Source: Azorinus chamasolen | Taxonomy: Eukaryota > Mollusca > Bivalvia > Cardiida > Solecurtidae | Length of the DNA stretch: 64,000 bases | NCBI GenBank assembly: GCA_963576725.1 | Contig: OY755241.1 | Coordinates: 73,358,999 to 73,422,998 of the forward strand | Direction: 5' to 3' | Part shown: positions 33,501 to 39,241 of the stretch, one piece after another | Layout of the letters: every line of letters starts with the position of its first letter | Numbering within the stretch: position 1 is the first letter of the stretch | Translations under genes and position numbers: made by a program | Notes under the pieces: model-generated | Databases searched by the model: none | What the model was told of the DNA's origin: nothing | What the model saw: the letters and a program-made list of their open reading frames with translations, nothing else

Positions 33501-33881
33501 ATACAACTTGTATCATATCTTTGTGTTCCATGTCACATTTCGGACTTAGCTAGTATAATAAAACCATGGAGCATGGATATAGTGGACCACAGAACTTGCC
33601 TCCTAAATTATTTAGGTAGGGGACCATCTCAAAAGACTACTGAATCAAACTATTCAAAATAAATAATTGAATCCTTTTTATATTTTTCATAATATTGTAA
33701 CCAGACCATAGCTGAGTAGTATATATTACCACGAAGTAAATACAGATTTACTTCGTGATATTACACAGTAATAAACTATACGGAAATAAATAAATGCTGT
33801 CAAAGTATGACGAAAAATAATTACCTTGTAAACCAACAAGCACGCCAAAAAACAACAAAACATCATCACCAGATCCTCCAT
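12472..33881 (-). CDS. Spliced host gene, hydrophobic N terminus plus acidic/basic disordered region, unidentified
   Basis: Assembled by eye as join of 33881-33825, 27903-27864, 21330-21219, 16169-15388 and 12530-12472, about 349 residues. Every intron is GT-AG, and phases agree: exon 1 ends phase 0, exon 2 ends phase 1 (G plus AG gives Glu), exon 3 ends phase 2 (TG plus G gives Trp), exon 4 ends phase 1. Residues 3-18 are hydrophobic (signal anchor or membrane segment). Residues 33-65 are aromatic-rich (FWDLCLEKMMNVFFAVWRYI). Residues 71-330 look disordered, with two YE(E/D)MEV motifs, proline runs, possible nuclear signals (KRPAED near 265, PLKRRR near 277) and an AT-hook-like RRGRP near 314. 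I do not recognise the family and propose no function. Introns of 2.9-6.5 kb are full of MITEs. A membrane segment together with nuclear-type basic motifs is unusual. Exons 1-4 are well supported; the C terminus is uncertain. Confidence 0.72.
12588..12812. mobile_element. TTAA-2 MITE
   Basis: TTAA at both ends; left ttaacccattacctcataga, right ttattgaggaaagggttaa, central stem aacaattgtgataaatagag. Confidence 0.8.
12809..13018. mobile_element. TTAA-2 MITE, sharing the TTAA of its neighbour
   Basis: Starts at the same TTAA that ends the previous element; left ttaacccattccttcatagg, right cagggtttgggttaa, diverged stem gaaactattgaaatcctagg. Confidence 0.75.
13063..13441. mobile_element. TTAA-2 MITE whose terminus is amplified five times
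   Basis: The first 41 bases (gccattaacccattacctca ... tagatcctata) are repeated in tandem starting at 13063, 13104, 13145, 13186 and 13227, before the rest of the element (aacctctttgaatgggtaga ... gggaatgggtt). Confidence 0.85.
13573..13810. mobile_element. Degenerate TTAA-1 MITE
   Basis: Carries catctcatgaatatccatgc, gagcagaccctgataatatg and tgatctgggtcttctgtttt, in the order seen in other TTAA-1 copies. Confidence 0.5.
13801..14040. mobile_element. TTAA-2 MITE (reverse orientation)
   Basis: Starts ttatccctttcctccataaa and ends ccctatggaggaaagtgttaa; stem gaaaccattgtgataaatag with apex tgctcctataggaaca. Confidence 0.8.
14200..14372. mobile_element. TTAA-1 MITE remnant
   Basis: Hairpin halves gagcagaacctgaccaggta and gatcagggtctattctgttt around a short apex, ending near ttttaaccc. 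Confidence 0.55.
14405..14500. repeat. Family D palindrome
   Basis: Inverted arms aaacagtttggatccagacg and catcaggatccaaactgctt enclose gagtacctcgccgagtaact. Further fragments lie at 490, 21728, 22396, 24898 and 57197. Confidence 0.7.
14765..15097 (+). mobile_element. HINE-like element, core type 6
   Basis: Left end aacaagagggtcatgatggc; two cores with gaagattttcaaagtttttac, ggggcgggaccaatttcgac, cataatttatataaattttg; right hairpin gtgctctggtgagctaaaaa. Same family as 59330-60575. Confidence 0.7.
15098..15217. mobile_element. TTAA-1 MITE remnant
   Basis: Hairpin halves cagcagaccctgatcagatg and catttgatctgggtctactg, then gcatatttatggagtaacg. Confidence 0.6.
15388..16169 (-). CDS. Exon 4 (782 bases, disordered Pro/acidic/basic region)
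   Basis: Open throughout for 260 full codons. Acceptor tgtctatttccag|GTC and donor GAAAG|gtaaat bound it, with phases 2 in and 1 out. It starts SETHSCVTLSAPSPAP, then an ordered-looking stretch (AEYDQLAFGLLTIRLQGRGY), a Gly/Pro region, acidic motifs EEMEVEEDV and YEDMEV, poly-Pro, a bipartite-like basic cluster (KRPAED...PLKRRR) and an AT-hook-like SRRGRPLR. A weaker alternative donor 7 bases earlier (TTTG|gtgaaa, exon ending at 15395) would leave phase 0 and change the frame of exon 5. G+C is clearly higher than in the surroundings, as expected for coding sequence. Confidence 0.8.
16186..16797. other. Intron 3 sequence, no feature seen
   Basis: Apart from a short inverted motif (cagtaaaactttactg) nothing recognisable; no open frame with coding character. 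Confidence 0.5.
16798..16975. mobile_element. TTAA-1 MITE, 3' part degraded
   Basis: Starts tttaaccctttatcatgaac; hairpin gagcagacactgatcacaca / cttctgatctggatatactc; end gtagaatagcgtatttaaga. Confidence 0.6.
17140..17387. mobile_element. TTAA-3 MITE (near-complete)
   Basis: TTAA-flanked; left ttaaccttttccctgttcta, right gagaaaacacgtttatatta then gggaacgggttaa. Central palindrome around ggctcctataggagcc. Confidence 0.85.
17711..17931. mobile_element. TTAA-3 MITE (reverse orientation)
   Basis: TTAA-flanked; left ttaacccttttcctcatata, right attgaactgggaaagagttaa. One hairpin arm is shortened (gtagatccagatcctatagg). Confidence 0.8.
17932..19040. other. Unassigned intronic stretch
   Basis: About 1.1 kb with no gene, palindrome or tandem repeat visible; contains an 85-codon plus-strand frame (17972-18229) with no recognisable composition. 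Confidence 0.45.
19090..20390 (+). mobile_element. HINE-like tandem element, core type 7 (8 units of ~160 bp)
   Basis: Each unit contains gcccatattcaatagggttc, ctcattgatatcaatgcaca and aactaaagttatcgtccgga. Three units carry G/C-rich patches (cccgcccgcccgac, gacgcccgcccgcc) in place of the usual A-rich segment, and the right end is gggtttcacataatacgtc. Confidence 0.75.
20520..20690. mobile_element. TTAA-type MITE remnant
   Basis: gactgtctgatcttggtctactctgttttc-type hairpin arm (20625-20655) followed by cgtgaagatgtgtttgtatg and aggttaaa. Confidence 0.5.
20692..20998. repeat. 77-bp tandem repeat, four units
   Basis: Unit aagtcagatcaaggtgtaca ... gtgtactttctttactctgt / atagtatat. The four units are nearly identical, differing at a few positions. 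Confidence 0.92.
21219..21330 (-). CDS. Exon 3 (112 bases, aromatic-rich segment)
   Basis: Acceptor tttttgtag|AG and donor GGCTG|gtaggt. The only sensible frame enters in phase 1 and leaves in phase 2, encoding E-FWDLCLEKMMNVFFAVWRYI followed by YVGGRRIEESPAGPCG and a split Trp codon. The segment is rich in Trp, Phe and Tyr, then basic (GGRRIEE), consistent with an amphipathic or membrane-proximal helix. A nine-unit 30-bp minisatellite lies 77 bases upstream of the acceptor, inside intron 2. Confidence 0.75.
21407..21700. repeat. 30-bp minisatellite next to exon 3 (9-10 units)
   Basis: Unit caacttacataggacattac + cttctcctat, nine copies from 21412 plus a degenerate tenth. It lies in intron 2, 77 bases upstream of the exon 3 acceptor. 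On the gene's strand each unit contains TATGTAAGTTG and GAAGGTAATG, both like 5' splice sites. Confidence 0.93.
21758..21998. mobile_element. TTAA-2 MITE with mutated ends
   Basis: Left aactatcccattccttcata, right gtagaggaaagggctata; stem gaaaccattgttataaatag / tttatcacaatggtttcaac. Confidence 0.75.
22100..22397 (-). mobile_element. tRNA-derived SINE
   Basis: On the minus strand the A box TGGCTCAGTGGTAGAGC (22385-22369) and B box GGTTCGATCCC (22334-22324) have normal tRNA-like spacing. A body with cttgccaagtgcttgcggca and gtttgagacaagttctagtg follows. The exact 3' end was not resolved. A family D fragment adjoins its 5' side. Confidence 0.72.
22398..22810. mobile_element. TTAA-1-like MITE (reverse) with a 30-bp array
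   Basis: The tail reads tctgttatggccaaaaatct and ctaattaatattcatgatgt as in other reverse copies. Its hairpin arm is replaced by the tandem array 22491-22670. Confidence 0.65.
22491..22670. repeat. 30-bp array of a MITE apex, six units
   Basis: Unit ctcctataggagctgtctga + ctgatgtata, six head-to-tail copies with three substitutions in total. The unit is the hairpin apex of a TTAA-type MITE. Confidence 0.95.
22812..22972. repeat. 23-bp imperfect tandem repeat
   Basis: Unit gactcccatgctaatacaag + cca repeated about five times with interruptions. Confidence 0.85.
23027..23130. mobile_element. TTAA-1 MITE remnant
   Basis: gtagattcagatcagattgc and catctgatcacggtctgctc around apex tccaataagagc. 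Confidence 0.6.
23158..23196. repeat. C/CA microsatellite
   Basis: A C run merging into (CA)n dinucleotides. Confidence 0.9.
23240..24302 (+). mobile_element. HINE/pearl-like element, core type 8, with ACGG microsatellite
   Basis: Four ~170-bp cores (gttcaagggccataactctg, attattcaaccagactgaga, aagttaatatctgcaaccac) precede an ACGG/ACAG microsatellite (24183-24250) and a terminal hairpin tacccccaacttcgttgtgg followed by ggggtataata. This left-core-microsatellite-hairpin order matches bivalve pearl elements. Confidence 0.8.
24416..24508. repeat. Short imperfect inverted repeat (~95 bp)
   Basis: Arms ggtcctgtaccatttcattg and gaagcggtacagacc (complementary with mismatches), extending through ggagtctat / atagactcc. 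Possibly a small MITE. Confidence 0.6.
24572..24805. mobile_element. TTAA-3 MITE
   Basis: Left ttaaccctttccctgttcta; right gcgtgaaaacacgtttatca with the terminal TTAA lost. Hairpin apex ggctcctccaggagcc. Confidence 0.8.
24830..25185. repeat. Direct duplication, family D and TTAA-1 remnants
   Basis: ctcaaatctgaccaatcaaa is duplicated at 24835-24890; gcatctcatcagaatcaaaa is a family D arm; 25020-25090 is a TTAA-type hairpin (gtagacccagatcagacagc) with tail ttaatgtcatgtaaatggtt. Confidence 0.6.
25186..25417. mobile_element. TTAA-2 MITE
   Basis: Left ttaacccattctctcatatt, right catatgaggtaatgggtgaa; apex agctcctataggagca. Confidence 0.82.
25480..26060. other. MITE remnant then unassigned intron sequence
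   Basis: 25483-25590 retains hairpin pieces (gcaaacagtgtggaaccaga, tctgatctgcctgggtctac). The remainder to 26060 shows nothing recognisable. Confidence 0.45.
26068..26305. mobile_element. TTAA-1 MITE
   Basis: TTAA at both ends; ttaaccctttccctgtttaa and caaaggaaagggttaa. The right TTAA is shared with the next element. Confidence 0.8.
26302..26535. mobile_element. TTAA-2 MITE abutting the TTAA-1 copy
   Basis: Left ttaacccattacctcatgag, right tatggaggaaagggttaa; stem gaaaccattgtgataaatag with apex ttgctcctatggagca. Confidence 0.85.
26658..26905. mobile_element. TTAA-2 MITE with mutated ends
   Basis: Left part ccccattccctcatagagct, right tcaatatgagagaacaggtc; stem gaaaccattgtgataaatag, apex tgttcctgtggcacag. 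Confidence 0.78.
26940..27440. other. Unassigned intron stretch with hairpin remnants
   Basis: gtcagatctgggtctattct (26988) and gacaaacagtgcagaccctt (27350) are isolated arms of TTAA-type MITEs. No gene seen. Confidence 0.45.
27445..27675. mobile_element. TTAA-2 MITE
   Basis: TTAA-flanked; left ttaaccaattcccacttagg, right atgcgggaatgggttaa; apex tgctcctatggagca. Confidence 0.85.
27864..27903 (-). CDS. Exon 2 (40-base microexon)
   Basis: Acceptor with a pyrimidine-rich tract (ttattcttttcttacgtttt then ag) and a strong donor CTG|gtaagta. Encodes YFAEGERGGGMFA plus the first base of a Glu codon completed by exon 3. The 40-base length shifts phase from 0 to 1, exactly what exons 1 and 3 need. 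Too short for ORF-based detection. Confidence 0.68.
27971..28225. repeat. 53-bp tandem repeat, five units
   Basis: Unit cataaagcctatggttttca ... tatattatgatgcatatttt / gctgaagga. It starts 68 bases upstream of exon 2, inside intron 1. Confidence 0.92.
28495..29808. mobile_element. TTAA-1 MITE expanded by a 68-bp array
   Basis: TTAA-flanked; left ttaaccctttagtctatgaa, right atatttatggagtaacggttaa. The internal hairpin arm is amplified from 28602 to about 29730, enlarging a ~250-bp element to 1.3 kb. Confidence 0.88.
28602..29730. repeat. 68-bp minisatellite, 16-17 units
   Basis: Unit aaactgtagaaccatatcta ... catacaaacacagagcagac / ccagagtagagggctcct. Units are almost identical, with shared 4-base deletions in two of them; very young or homogenised. 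Confidence 0.95.
29809..30124. other. 5' flank of the Tc1 pseudogene
   Basis: Presumably the left non-coding part of the Tc1-like element. Contains a palindromic patch acaacacgtgtgt. The terminus was not located. Confidence 0.4.
30125..31115 (+). pseudogene. Tc1-type (DD34E) transposase pseudogene
   Basis: A nearly full-length Tc1/mariner-superfamily transposase, about 330 codons against a usual 330-345. It starts MPRLSEVERNRAIGMLQGG (helix-turn-helix), continues with HDRPRSGRPRATS (the GRPR hook between the two DNA-binding subdomains), then VLFSDESRF (first catalytic Asp), LQQDNARPH (second Asp) and SPDMNPIEHVWD (Glu). Thirty-four residues separate the second Asp from the Glu, which defines DD34E. 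Broken: in-frame TGA after the first 46 codons, TGA near 30450, TAA near 30639, and a frameshift near 30975, after which NIDQLANALTAEWNNMP and RRRILALIRARGG continue in the next frame to TAA. All three catalytic residues survive. No clear terminal inverted repeats were found by eye. Confidence 0.88.
31116..31394. other. 3' flank of the Tc1 pseudogene
   Basis: No convincing inverted terminus matching the 5' flank was found. The stretch ccctaccatataaactagcg and following sequence is otherwise unassigned. Confidence 0.4.
31395..31742 (+). mobile_element. HINE/pearl-like element, core type 1
   Basis: Same core as at 1895 (tgaccttgaccttgacatgt, atgccaaatatcaagtcttt), then acagacagacaaacgaacaa and a terminal hairpin tgccccctcccac...ttctgggggcat. 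Confidence 0.72.
31756..31982. mobile_element. TTAA-1 MITE (reverse orientation)
   Basis: Left gtaaccctttcctccataat, right cattgagtaatgggctaa; hairpin around ggattctataggagcc. Confidence 0.78.
32040..32780 (+). mobile_element. HINE-like element, core type 9
   Basis: Four to five ~130-bp cores (tttgacctggtgatctagtt, atgacccactttc, agattttatcaggacaatta, aaaatgtgacctctagagtg), then a right hairpin ctcaccctgagctttgctca followed by gatgagctaaaaa. Confidence 0.72.
32860..33155. repeat. Duplicated segment, copy 1 (contains the tRNA-like insert)
   Basis: Shares with 33595-33815 the series ggggatcatctcaaaa, aataaataattgaaccc, gttgagtagtgtatatgaca and tttactatacg. The tRNA-like unit interrupts it between the first two shared blocks. 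Confidence 0.6.
32918..32988 (-). tRNA. tRNA-Thr(TGT)-like gene or pseudogene
   Basis: The minus strand folds as a 71-base cloverleaf. The acceptor is GCCAGGG with TCCAGGC (one mismatch, one G-T), with A box TAGCTCAGTTGGTAGAGC, anticodon loop CTTGTAA (TGT) and T loop TTCAAGT. The anticodon stem lacks one base (CTCG against GCGAG), so it is one shorter than normal. That, and its position as a discrete insert in a duplicated sequence, favour a tRNA pseudogene or SINE head over a working tRNA. Confidence 0.5.
33595..33815. repeat. Duplicated segment, copy 2 (no tRNA-like insert)
   Basis: Matches 32860-33155 without the tRNA-like unit (aaactattcaaaataaataa directly). Also carries an internal hairpin acgaagtaaatacagattta / cttcgtga. 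Confidence 0.6.
33825..33881 (-). CDS. Exon 1 (start codon, hydrophobic N terminus)
   Basis: Nineteen codons, MEDLVMMFCCFLACLLVYK, ending exactly in phase 0 at a donor reading AAG|gtaatt. The ATG context CAAACATGG has A at -3 and G at +4, a favourable Kozak context. Residues 3-18 form an uninterrupted hydrophobic stretch. No stop-free extension upstream was pursued, and a separate 5' UTR exon is possible because CTCAG lies shortly upstream. A TIR transposon ends about 115 bases upstream of the ATG, so the promoter region is short or element-derived. The reading frame continues without interruption into exon 2. Confidence 0.65.
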
Positions 33882-33996
33882 GTTTGAAAGCATATATCTG
33901 AGTGACTGACCTGGGTAAACTTATGCAGTACTTTTCTCCTCATGCATACCACGCTTTTACCGTGAAATGAGCGGTGTGCTGAGCTGCTATTATCTA
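33882..33996 (-). promoter_or_regulatory. Probable 5' leader/proximal promoter of the host gene
   Basis: Only 115 bases separate the ATG from the TIR transposon upstream. No TATA box or initiator stands out; CTCAG just upstream of the ATG could instead be an acceptor for the exon. Confidence 0.25.
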
Positions 33997-34158
33997 CGGT
34001 GTCCCGGTAGCGACAAATGAAATATCGCCCTTTTGACACTCGCATCGGTGTTTAAGTTTAATATTCCTGTATAAAAATATATTTCGATTGACAATTTGAA
34101 CAACAATACATAGATTATACAATGTATTAGTATTGTTTTTGAAACGACATGTTTAGTA

Positions 34159-34258
34159 CCGTTCACAGGGGTATTCCGGTAAGACACGTATCAGTCAGTA
34201 TATGTATATCTATATAATTATGCATATACTGACTCAAACGTGTCTTACCCCTGTGACT
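34159..34258. mobile_element. Nested ~100-bp palindrome
   Basis: Arms cacaggggtattccggtaag and acgtgtcttacccctgtg with a ~25-base centre (atgtatatctatataattat). A small foldback MITE inside the TIR element. Confidence 0.65.
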
Positions 34259-34839
34259 ATGACACACACTCCATTTTGCACGGAAGGAATTGGTTACATC
34301 AACACCGAACTGAGGGTGTTTGGTGCTAAATTATCGCTAGTTTTTTTTTTTTAAGTTTTGTAATGTCGTGTGTGTCGACTAGCGTTATTAGCGCCCTTTT
34401 AATTTCGCATTTTACTTCTCGCCGTAGTAACTAGCGATATTTAAGTGGCTTAATATTATTATTTTTAAAAAGTTTTATGGGTTTACTTTTACAGTTACTA
34501 CAGCATTAAAATGTTCCATACCTGTGTTGCATGTTCTATGCTGCAGTTGCCGACAATTGTGCACAGCGTAGAGCTTGTTGTCTTCTTGTAGCTGACCTGG
34601 TACACATGTTACTTGTCTGTTTGTCAATTAATGTGAGTAACACGAGTAAGACCTGTCAAACAATGGCGTCATAATTGTTTGTAATTAATGATTGTTTGTT
34701 TGACAAACAAGACATCGGTATAATCGATATAGTTAATTATATTAATTCTAAGTCATTTTTATATTACATTATAATTCTATTTGGTATCTGAATATAAATA
34801 TTTATTATATGCTAATAAATTCGACTCTCAAATCACTAG

Positions 34840-34950
34840 GTAGCGAAACGTACAGGTAGCGAAATGGTCAGGGTAGCGAAATGACTTCTCGGTGGGTAGC
34901 GAAATGACTGCAGCGAAATGGTATGGGTAGCGAAACGTCTGACAACCAAC
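34840..34950. repeat. Cluster of GTAGCGAAA motifs
   Basis: Six occurrences of GTAGCGAAA or GCGAAA followed by CG/TG, spaced 13-23 bases, echoing the GTAGCGACAAATG of the element's terminus; candidate transposase-binding sites. Confidence 0.7.
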
Positions 34951-35261
34951 CAAACTACGGCCGAACAACCACTCATGTTATACAACCCTTCATATCGTCA
35001 ATTCGTGTACAATATTCCCTTTGTATTAACCCTTTTAATTTCGCATGTTTCTTCTCACGAAAAGTAAAGTTCTAGCGATATTTAGATGTATGTATGTAAG
35101 GGAAGAGCCTGTTTCAAATATCTCCCTTTTCTCGACAAGCGATAATAGCGTGTGTCGCTATCGGGACACCGTACTTTTCTTATAAAGTATTGCTGTGTTA
35201 GCCAATGTGAAATACATGTACATGTATGTAAAGAGACAAAGGGTGTGTCATTTGCCATATA

Positions 35262-35867
35262 CAGTAAATCCTCTCTAAACTGGATGTTAACTTTGGTAGT
35301 TATATAAATATCGGTCTTGGAGGAAGGTGGCAGCTTAATGCAGGGTGAAAATCGTACAGAAAGCTCCTAAGAGTTTTCTGCATGACCTGCACCCAGCATT
35401 AAGCAGCCATCTGCCTGAAAGTATCTACATGTATTTGTTTTCTACTAGAGTTCCGGTGTAGTTTGGTTTTACAGAAACCCAACTAAAATGGAAATTAAAT
35501 TTGGCGTAAATATCGGTCTTGGACACATGTGGCAGCTTAATGCAAGGTGAAAGTCGTGCAGAAATCTTCCAAGAGCTTTCTGCACGACGTTCATCCTGCA
35601 TTAAGCAGCCATCTGCCTGAAAGTATCTAAAGAATTCTCTACTAGCAATCCGGTTTATAGAGGTTTTACTGTGCTACAGCAAAAACAAACTTTAAAGGAA
35701 AATAAATTTAGCATAAATATCGGTCTTGGAGATAGGTGGCAGCTCAATGCAGGATAAAAGTTCAGAAAGTTTCTAGAGGAGTTTTCTGCATGACTGTCAC
35801 CCTGCATTAAGCAGCCACCTGTCTAGTTTCTTCTCTATTAATATTCCGGTTAAGACGGGTTTTACTG
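35262..35867. mobile_element. Three TA-1 MITEs in tandem
   Basis: Copies at about 35262-35475, 35473-35669 and 35672-35867. Each has cggtcttgga, aggtggcagcttaatgcagg, a central stem, and ccggtttagaggttttactg-type ends. Termini are shared or abutting. Confidence 0.82.
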
Positions 35868-36046
35868 TACCTGTTGAATATATTTGTGTAAGAAATAATG
35901 ACATCGGGAAGATTTATTTATTGCCTGATTTTGTATAATGGCGTATTATCCTATAAATTTGACCTGAGAATCATGCATATTCCGTGTATTATCGTTGGTA
36001 ATCTTCGAATAAATTTCCGAAGGTATAAGAATGCGCTATAAAAATA

Positions 36047-36251
36047 CAGTAAAAATCCTCTAATACGACCAGCAAAAGGGGGCATAATTCACAGTTGCAA
36101 AGGCAGGTGGTAGCTTAATACATGACGAAAGTTATGCAGAAAGCTCATGTAGGAGCTTTCTGCATAACTTTTGTCCTGCATTAAGCAACCATCTGCTTAT
36201 AAAGACAGTCATGTTTATTCATTAAGTCATCGCATTAGAAGGGGTTTACTG
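36047..36251. mobile_element. TA-1 MITE
   Basis: TA-flanked; cagtaaaaatcctctaatac and gcattagaaggggtttactg; stem gttatgcagaaagctcatgt / aggagctttctgcataactt. Confidence 0.85.
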
Positions 36252-36467
36252 TACAATCCTCGTGGAACATGATTATTACCGGCGTTTGCTTTGCTATGTT
36301 TTGTCACAGAGTATTACGAACAATCCCGATAAACACGCCGAAATTTATTCGAATCTCAGGTCAAATTGGGGGGATAATATATAGGTTTATTTTGGTATTG
36401 GTAGAAACCGTAAAGTCAGATTGATTGAAATTCCTTCTTCTACTCCACAGAGACCTTCCATAGGGGC

Positions 36468-36895
36468 TGTTTTATGCCCCGCCTTTAGGCGATGGGGGCC
36501 TTTAGGCGATGGGGGCATTAAGGTTTACCCTTGTCCGTACGTCCGTACATCCGTCCGTACGTTTGTACGTCCGTACGTCCTTCCTGTGAAATTTCGTCAC
36601 AGAGTTCTTTCCCCGGTGTGTATGCTGGAATGGTTTGATATTTGGTCTGAAACATCATCATAGTACGTTGTATCGTGTCTCCCTTTTTCAGGCCTGTCGT
36701 TCATCTACTTCCTGTCTGCCGACACATTGTTTGAATTCTGATTATTGTTTAATGGCAATTTTTTGTCAAAGCTTTATTGGCTTGTGTAAGCTGCATTGAT
36801 TTGATATTTGGTCTGAAGCATAACCATAGTGAGTTGTACCATGTCTCCCCTTTTCAGGTCTGTCGTTCATCTACTTCCTGTCTGCCGGTGTAATG
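36468..36895 (-). mobile_element. HINE/pearl-like element, reversed, core type 10
   Basis: On the plus strand the G/C hairpin (tgccccgcctttaggcgatg) comes first, then gtccgtacgtccgtacatcc microsatellite, then two cores with tttgatatttggtctgaa and ctgtcgttcatctacttcct. Confidence 0.72.
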
Positions 36896-38712
36896 AGGAA
36901 ACTTGACCCCTGTAGTAGATCGACCGGGGTTCGTTTTACTATATAGTACCATGACCCCCGGTTATAGTTATAGTACTATAACCGGGGGAGTCGTAGTACT
37001 ATGACCCCCTACATATAAAATTCTGACCCCTCATATAACAAAGTGACCCCCGTAGTAGATTGACCGGGGTCGATTTACTATAAAGTACTACGACACCCCC
37101 AGTCCAGTTGAAATGTGTTTTAGTTTATAACGAACTTTGAGCCACACATAACTCTAAATCAAATAGGGCTAGTCTTGAAACTTCAGAGAAATGTTGACCA
37201 GCATGAATTGTTGTGAAACTTTGTGATTTCAGCTCCCTCTCTCTTGTTATTTTGGAGGTATTGTCCTCGACTGGTTAAAATATGCGTTTAAACAGTTAAA
37301 ATCTGATGATATGTACCTTGTTCATTTGTGTCAATTCAATATTTTGTTTGTGTCAGTAGTTACATGAATGAAAACTCCCTTTGAAAACGTCAATGAATAT
37401 ACATGTATTTAGAGGTTGATAGATAATTTATGACATTAAACTTATTAGAGTTGCTTACCGTGATTCTCTTAAGACTTAAATCGTAGCAAATATATACCAT
37501 TATGTTTCGTCTTCACAGCTCAAACGGGAGTGATCTATTTTTTAAATGATTGTTTCACACCATGTCATGGTGACATAATGATCATTTGAGTTGTGTGACG
37601 TGTGTCCTTTGATTTCCTAAAATGTTATTGCCCCTGATAAGTTATATGTTTGTTAAATTGGCTCAAAATGTGTTATATACCTCAACGTGAAAATATACCG
37701 ACTCTCTTGCCAAAATACATCTACGATGAGGGGTCGATATATTATATAGTACTATGACCCCCATGCCATTTTATTATAAAATATAGTGACTCCCTTGCAA
37801 AAATACACCCACTACGGGGTCAATAAATCATATACATGTACATGTAGTACTATGACCCCAGGCCATTTTATTATAAAGTATAGTGACCCCCTTGCCAAAA
37901 TTCATCCACCAGAGGGGTCGATATATTATATAGTTCTATGACCCCCATGTCATTTCAATATAACATATACTGACCCCCTTGCCAAAATACATCCACGATG
38001 GGGGTCGATATGTTATATAGTACTATGACCCCCATGCATATCGACCGGCTCCATCGTGGATGTATTTTGGCAAGTGAGTCGGTATATTTTCTGGTAAAAT
38101 GACACGGGGTCATAGTTCTATATAATACATGTATATCGACCACACATCGTGGATGTATTTCGGCAAAGGAGTCACTATATTGTGTAGCAAAATGACATTG
38201 AGGTCATAGTACTATATAATATATCGACCCCATCGTGGATGTATTTTGGCAAGGGAGTCACTATATTTTATAGTAAAATGGCAGGGGTCATAGTACTACA
38301 TGTATATAATATATCGACTCCCATCGTGGATGTATTTACGCAAGTGAGTCGGTATATTTTCTAGTAAAATGGCATGGGGTCATAGTACTGTATAGGATAT
38401 CGACCCCCATCGTGTATATATTTTGGCAGGGGAGTCACTATATTTTATAGTGAAATGACATGGGGGTCATAGTACTATATAATATATCGACCCCCTCGGT
38501 GAACGTATTTTGGCAAGGGAGTCACTATTTTTTACATGAAAATGACCGGTGTCATAGTACTGTATGATATATCGACTACAGTGGTGCATGTATTTTTGCA
38601 AGGGAGTCACTTTATTTTATATTAAAATGACATGGTGTCATAGTACTATATGATATATCGACCCCAATCGTTGATGTATTTTTGCAAGGGAGTCTCGATA
38701 TTTTATGATAAA
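36895..38712. repeat. Inverted satellite/foldback-like array
   Basis: Units of ~85-95 bp with gtcgatatattatatagtac, tatgaccccca, attataaaatatagtga and cttgccaaaatacatccac face one way from ~37690 to 38026 (four units) and are reverse-complemented from ~38037 to 38712 (seven or eight units). A satellite-free arm (36895-37100) carries related hairpins, e.g. cccccggttatagt / actataaccggggg. The interval 37100-37690 is unassigned. Confidence 0.8.
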
Positions 38713-38815
38713 GGCATAAGATAGCTAAATGTAGGACGAAAGTTATACAAAAAAGATCCTGCAGGAGCGTTCTGTATTACTTTCATCCTGCATTAAGCAA
38801 CGACCTACTTTAAAA
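38713..38815. mobile_element. TA-1 MITE remnant
   Basis: Internal stem only: aaatgtaggacgaaagttat and ctttcatcctgcattaagca around ctgcaggagcg. Confidence 0.6.
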
Positions 38816-38859
38816 GACACTTATGTGTTTTATGTGTTTGTAGAAAGTGTATTCTGTAT

Positions 38860-39241
38860 CTTAACCCTAAATGTATTGGTATATACGAACTTTACAATTA
38901 ATGTAGACCAAGATCAAAAGATTCATAAGGGATAATTGTTTTTCAGGGTCTGCACTGTTTATGATAGAAATAATTTTCTTCAGTGATAGATTTTGATAAA
39001 CCTTTCGTTTGATTAATATTCAGAAAAAAGGAGCCAGTTTTAACAATGTAGTCCATTATACGCCTTTCTATGATTTTGCAAGAAGAGCAGACCCAGATCA
39101 GGGTCTACTTTGTTTGCGTATGAAATTCTACAGTTTCTGCCATGGCCAAAAGTTCCCGTGTCCATGTGCTATTAAAATAATCTAATTAATATTCATGACG
39201 TTACTATTTCTTACATGAACATCAATGGAGTAAAGGGTTAG
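38860..39241. mobile_element. TTAA-1 MITEs (degenerate copy then reverse copy)
   Basis: 38862-38990 has gtagaccaagatcaaaagat and tcagggtctgcactgtttat. 39055-39241 starts acgcctttctatgattttgc and ends catcaatggagtaaagggtta. Confidence 0.65.

Larger units (their letters stand above)
33997..35171. mobile_element. 1.2-kb TIR DNA transposon, non-autonomous
   Basis: Inverted ends CGGTGTCCCGGTAGCGACA and TGTCGCTATCGGGACACCG, flanked by TA. Subterminal copies of ccttttaatttcgcat and ctagcgatattta occur on each side, and a cluster of GTAGCGAAA(T/C)G lies at 34840-34950. No transposase ORF. Confidence 0.75.
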
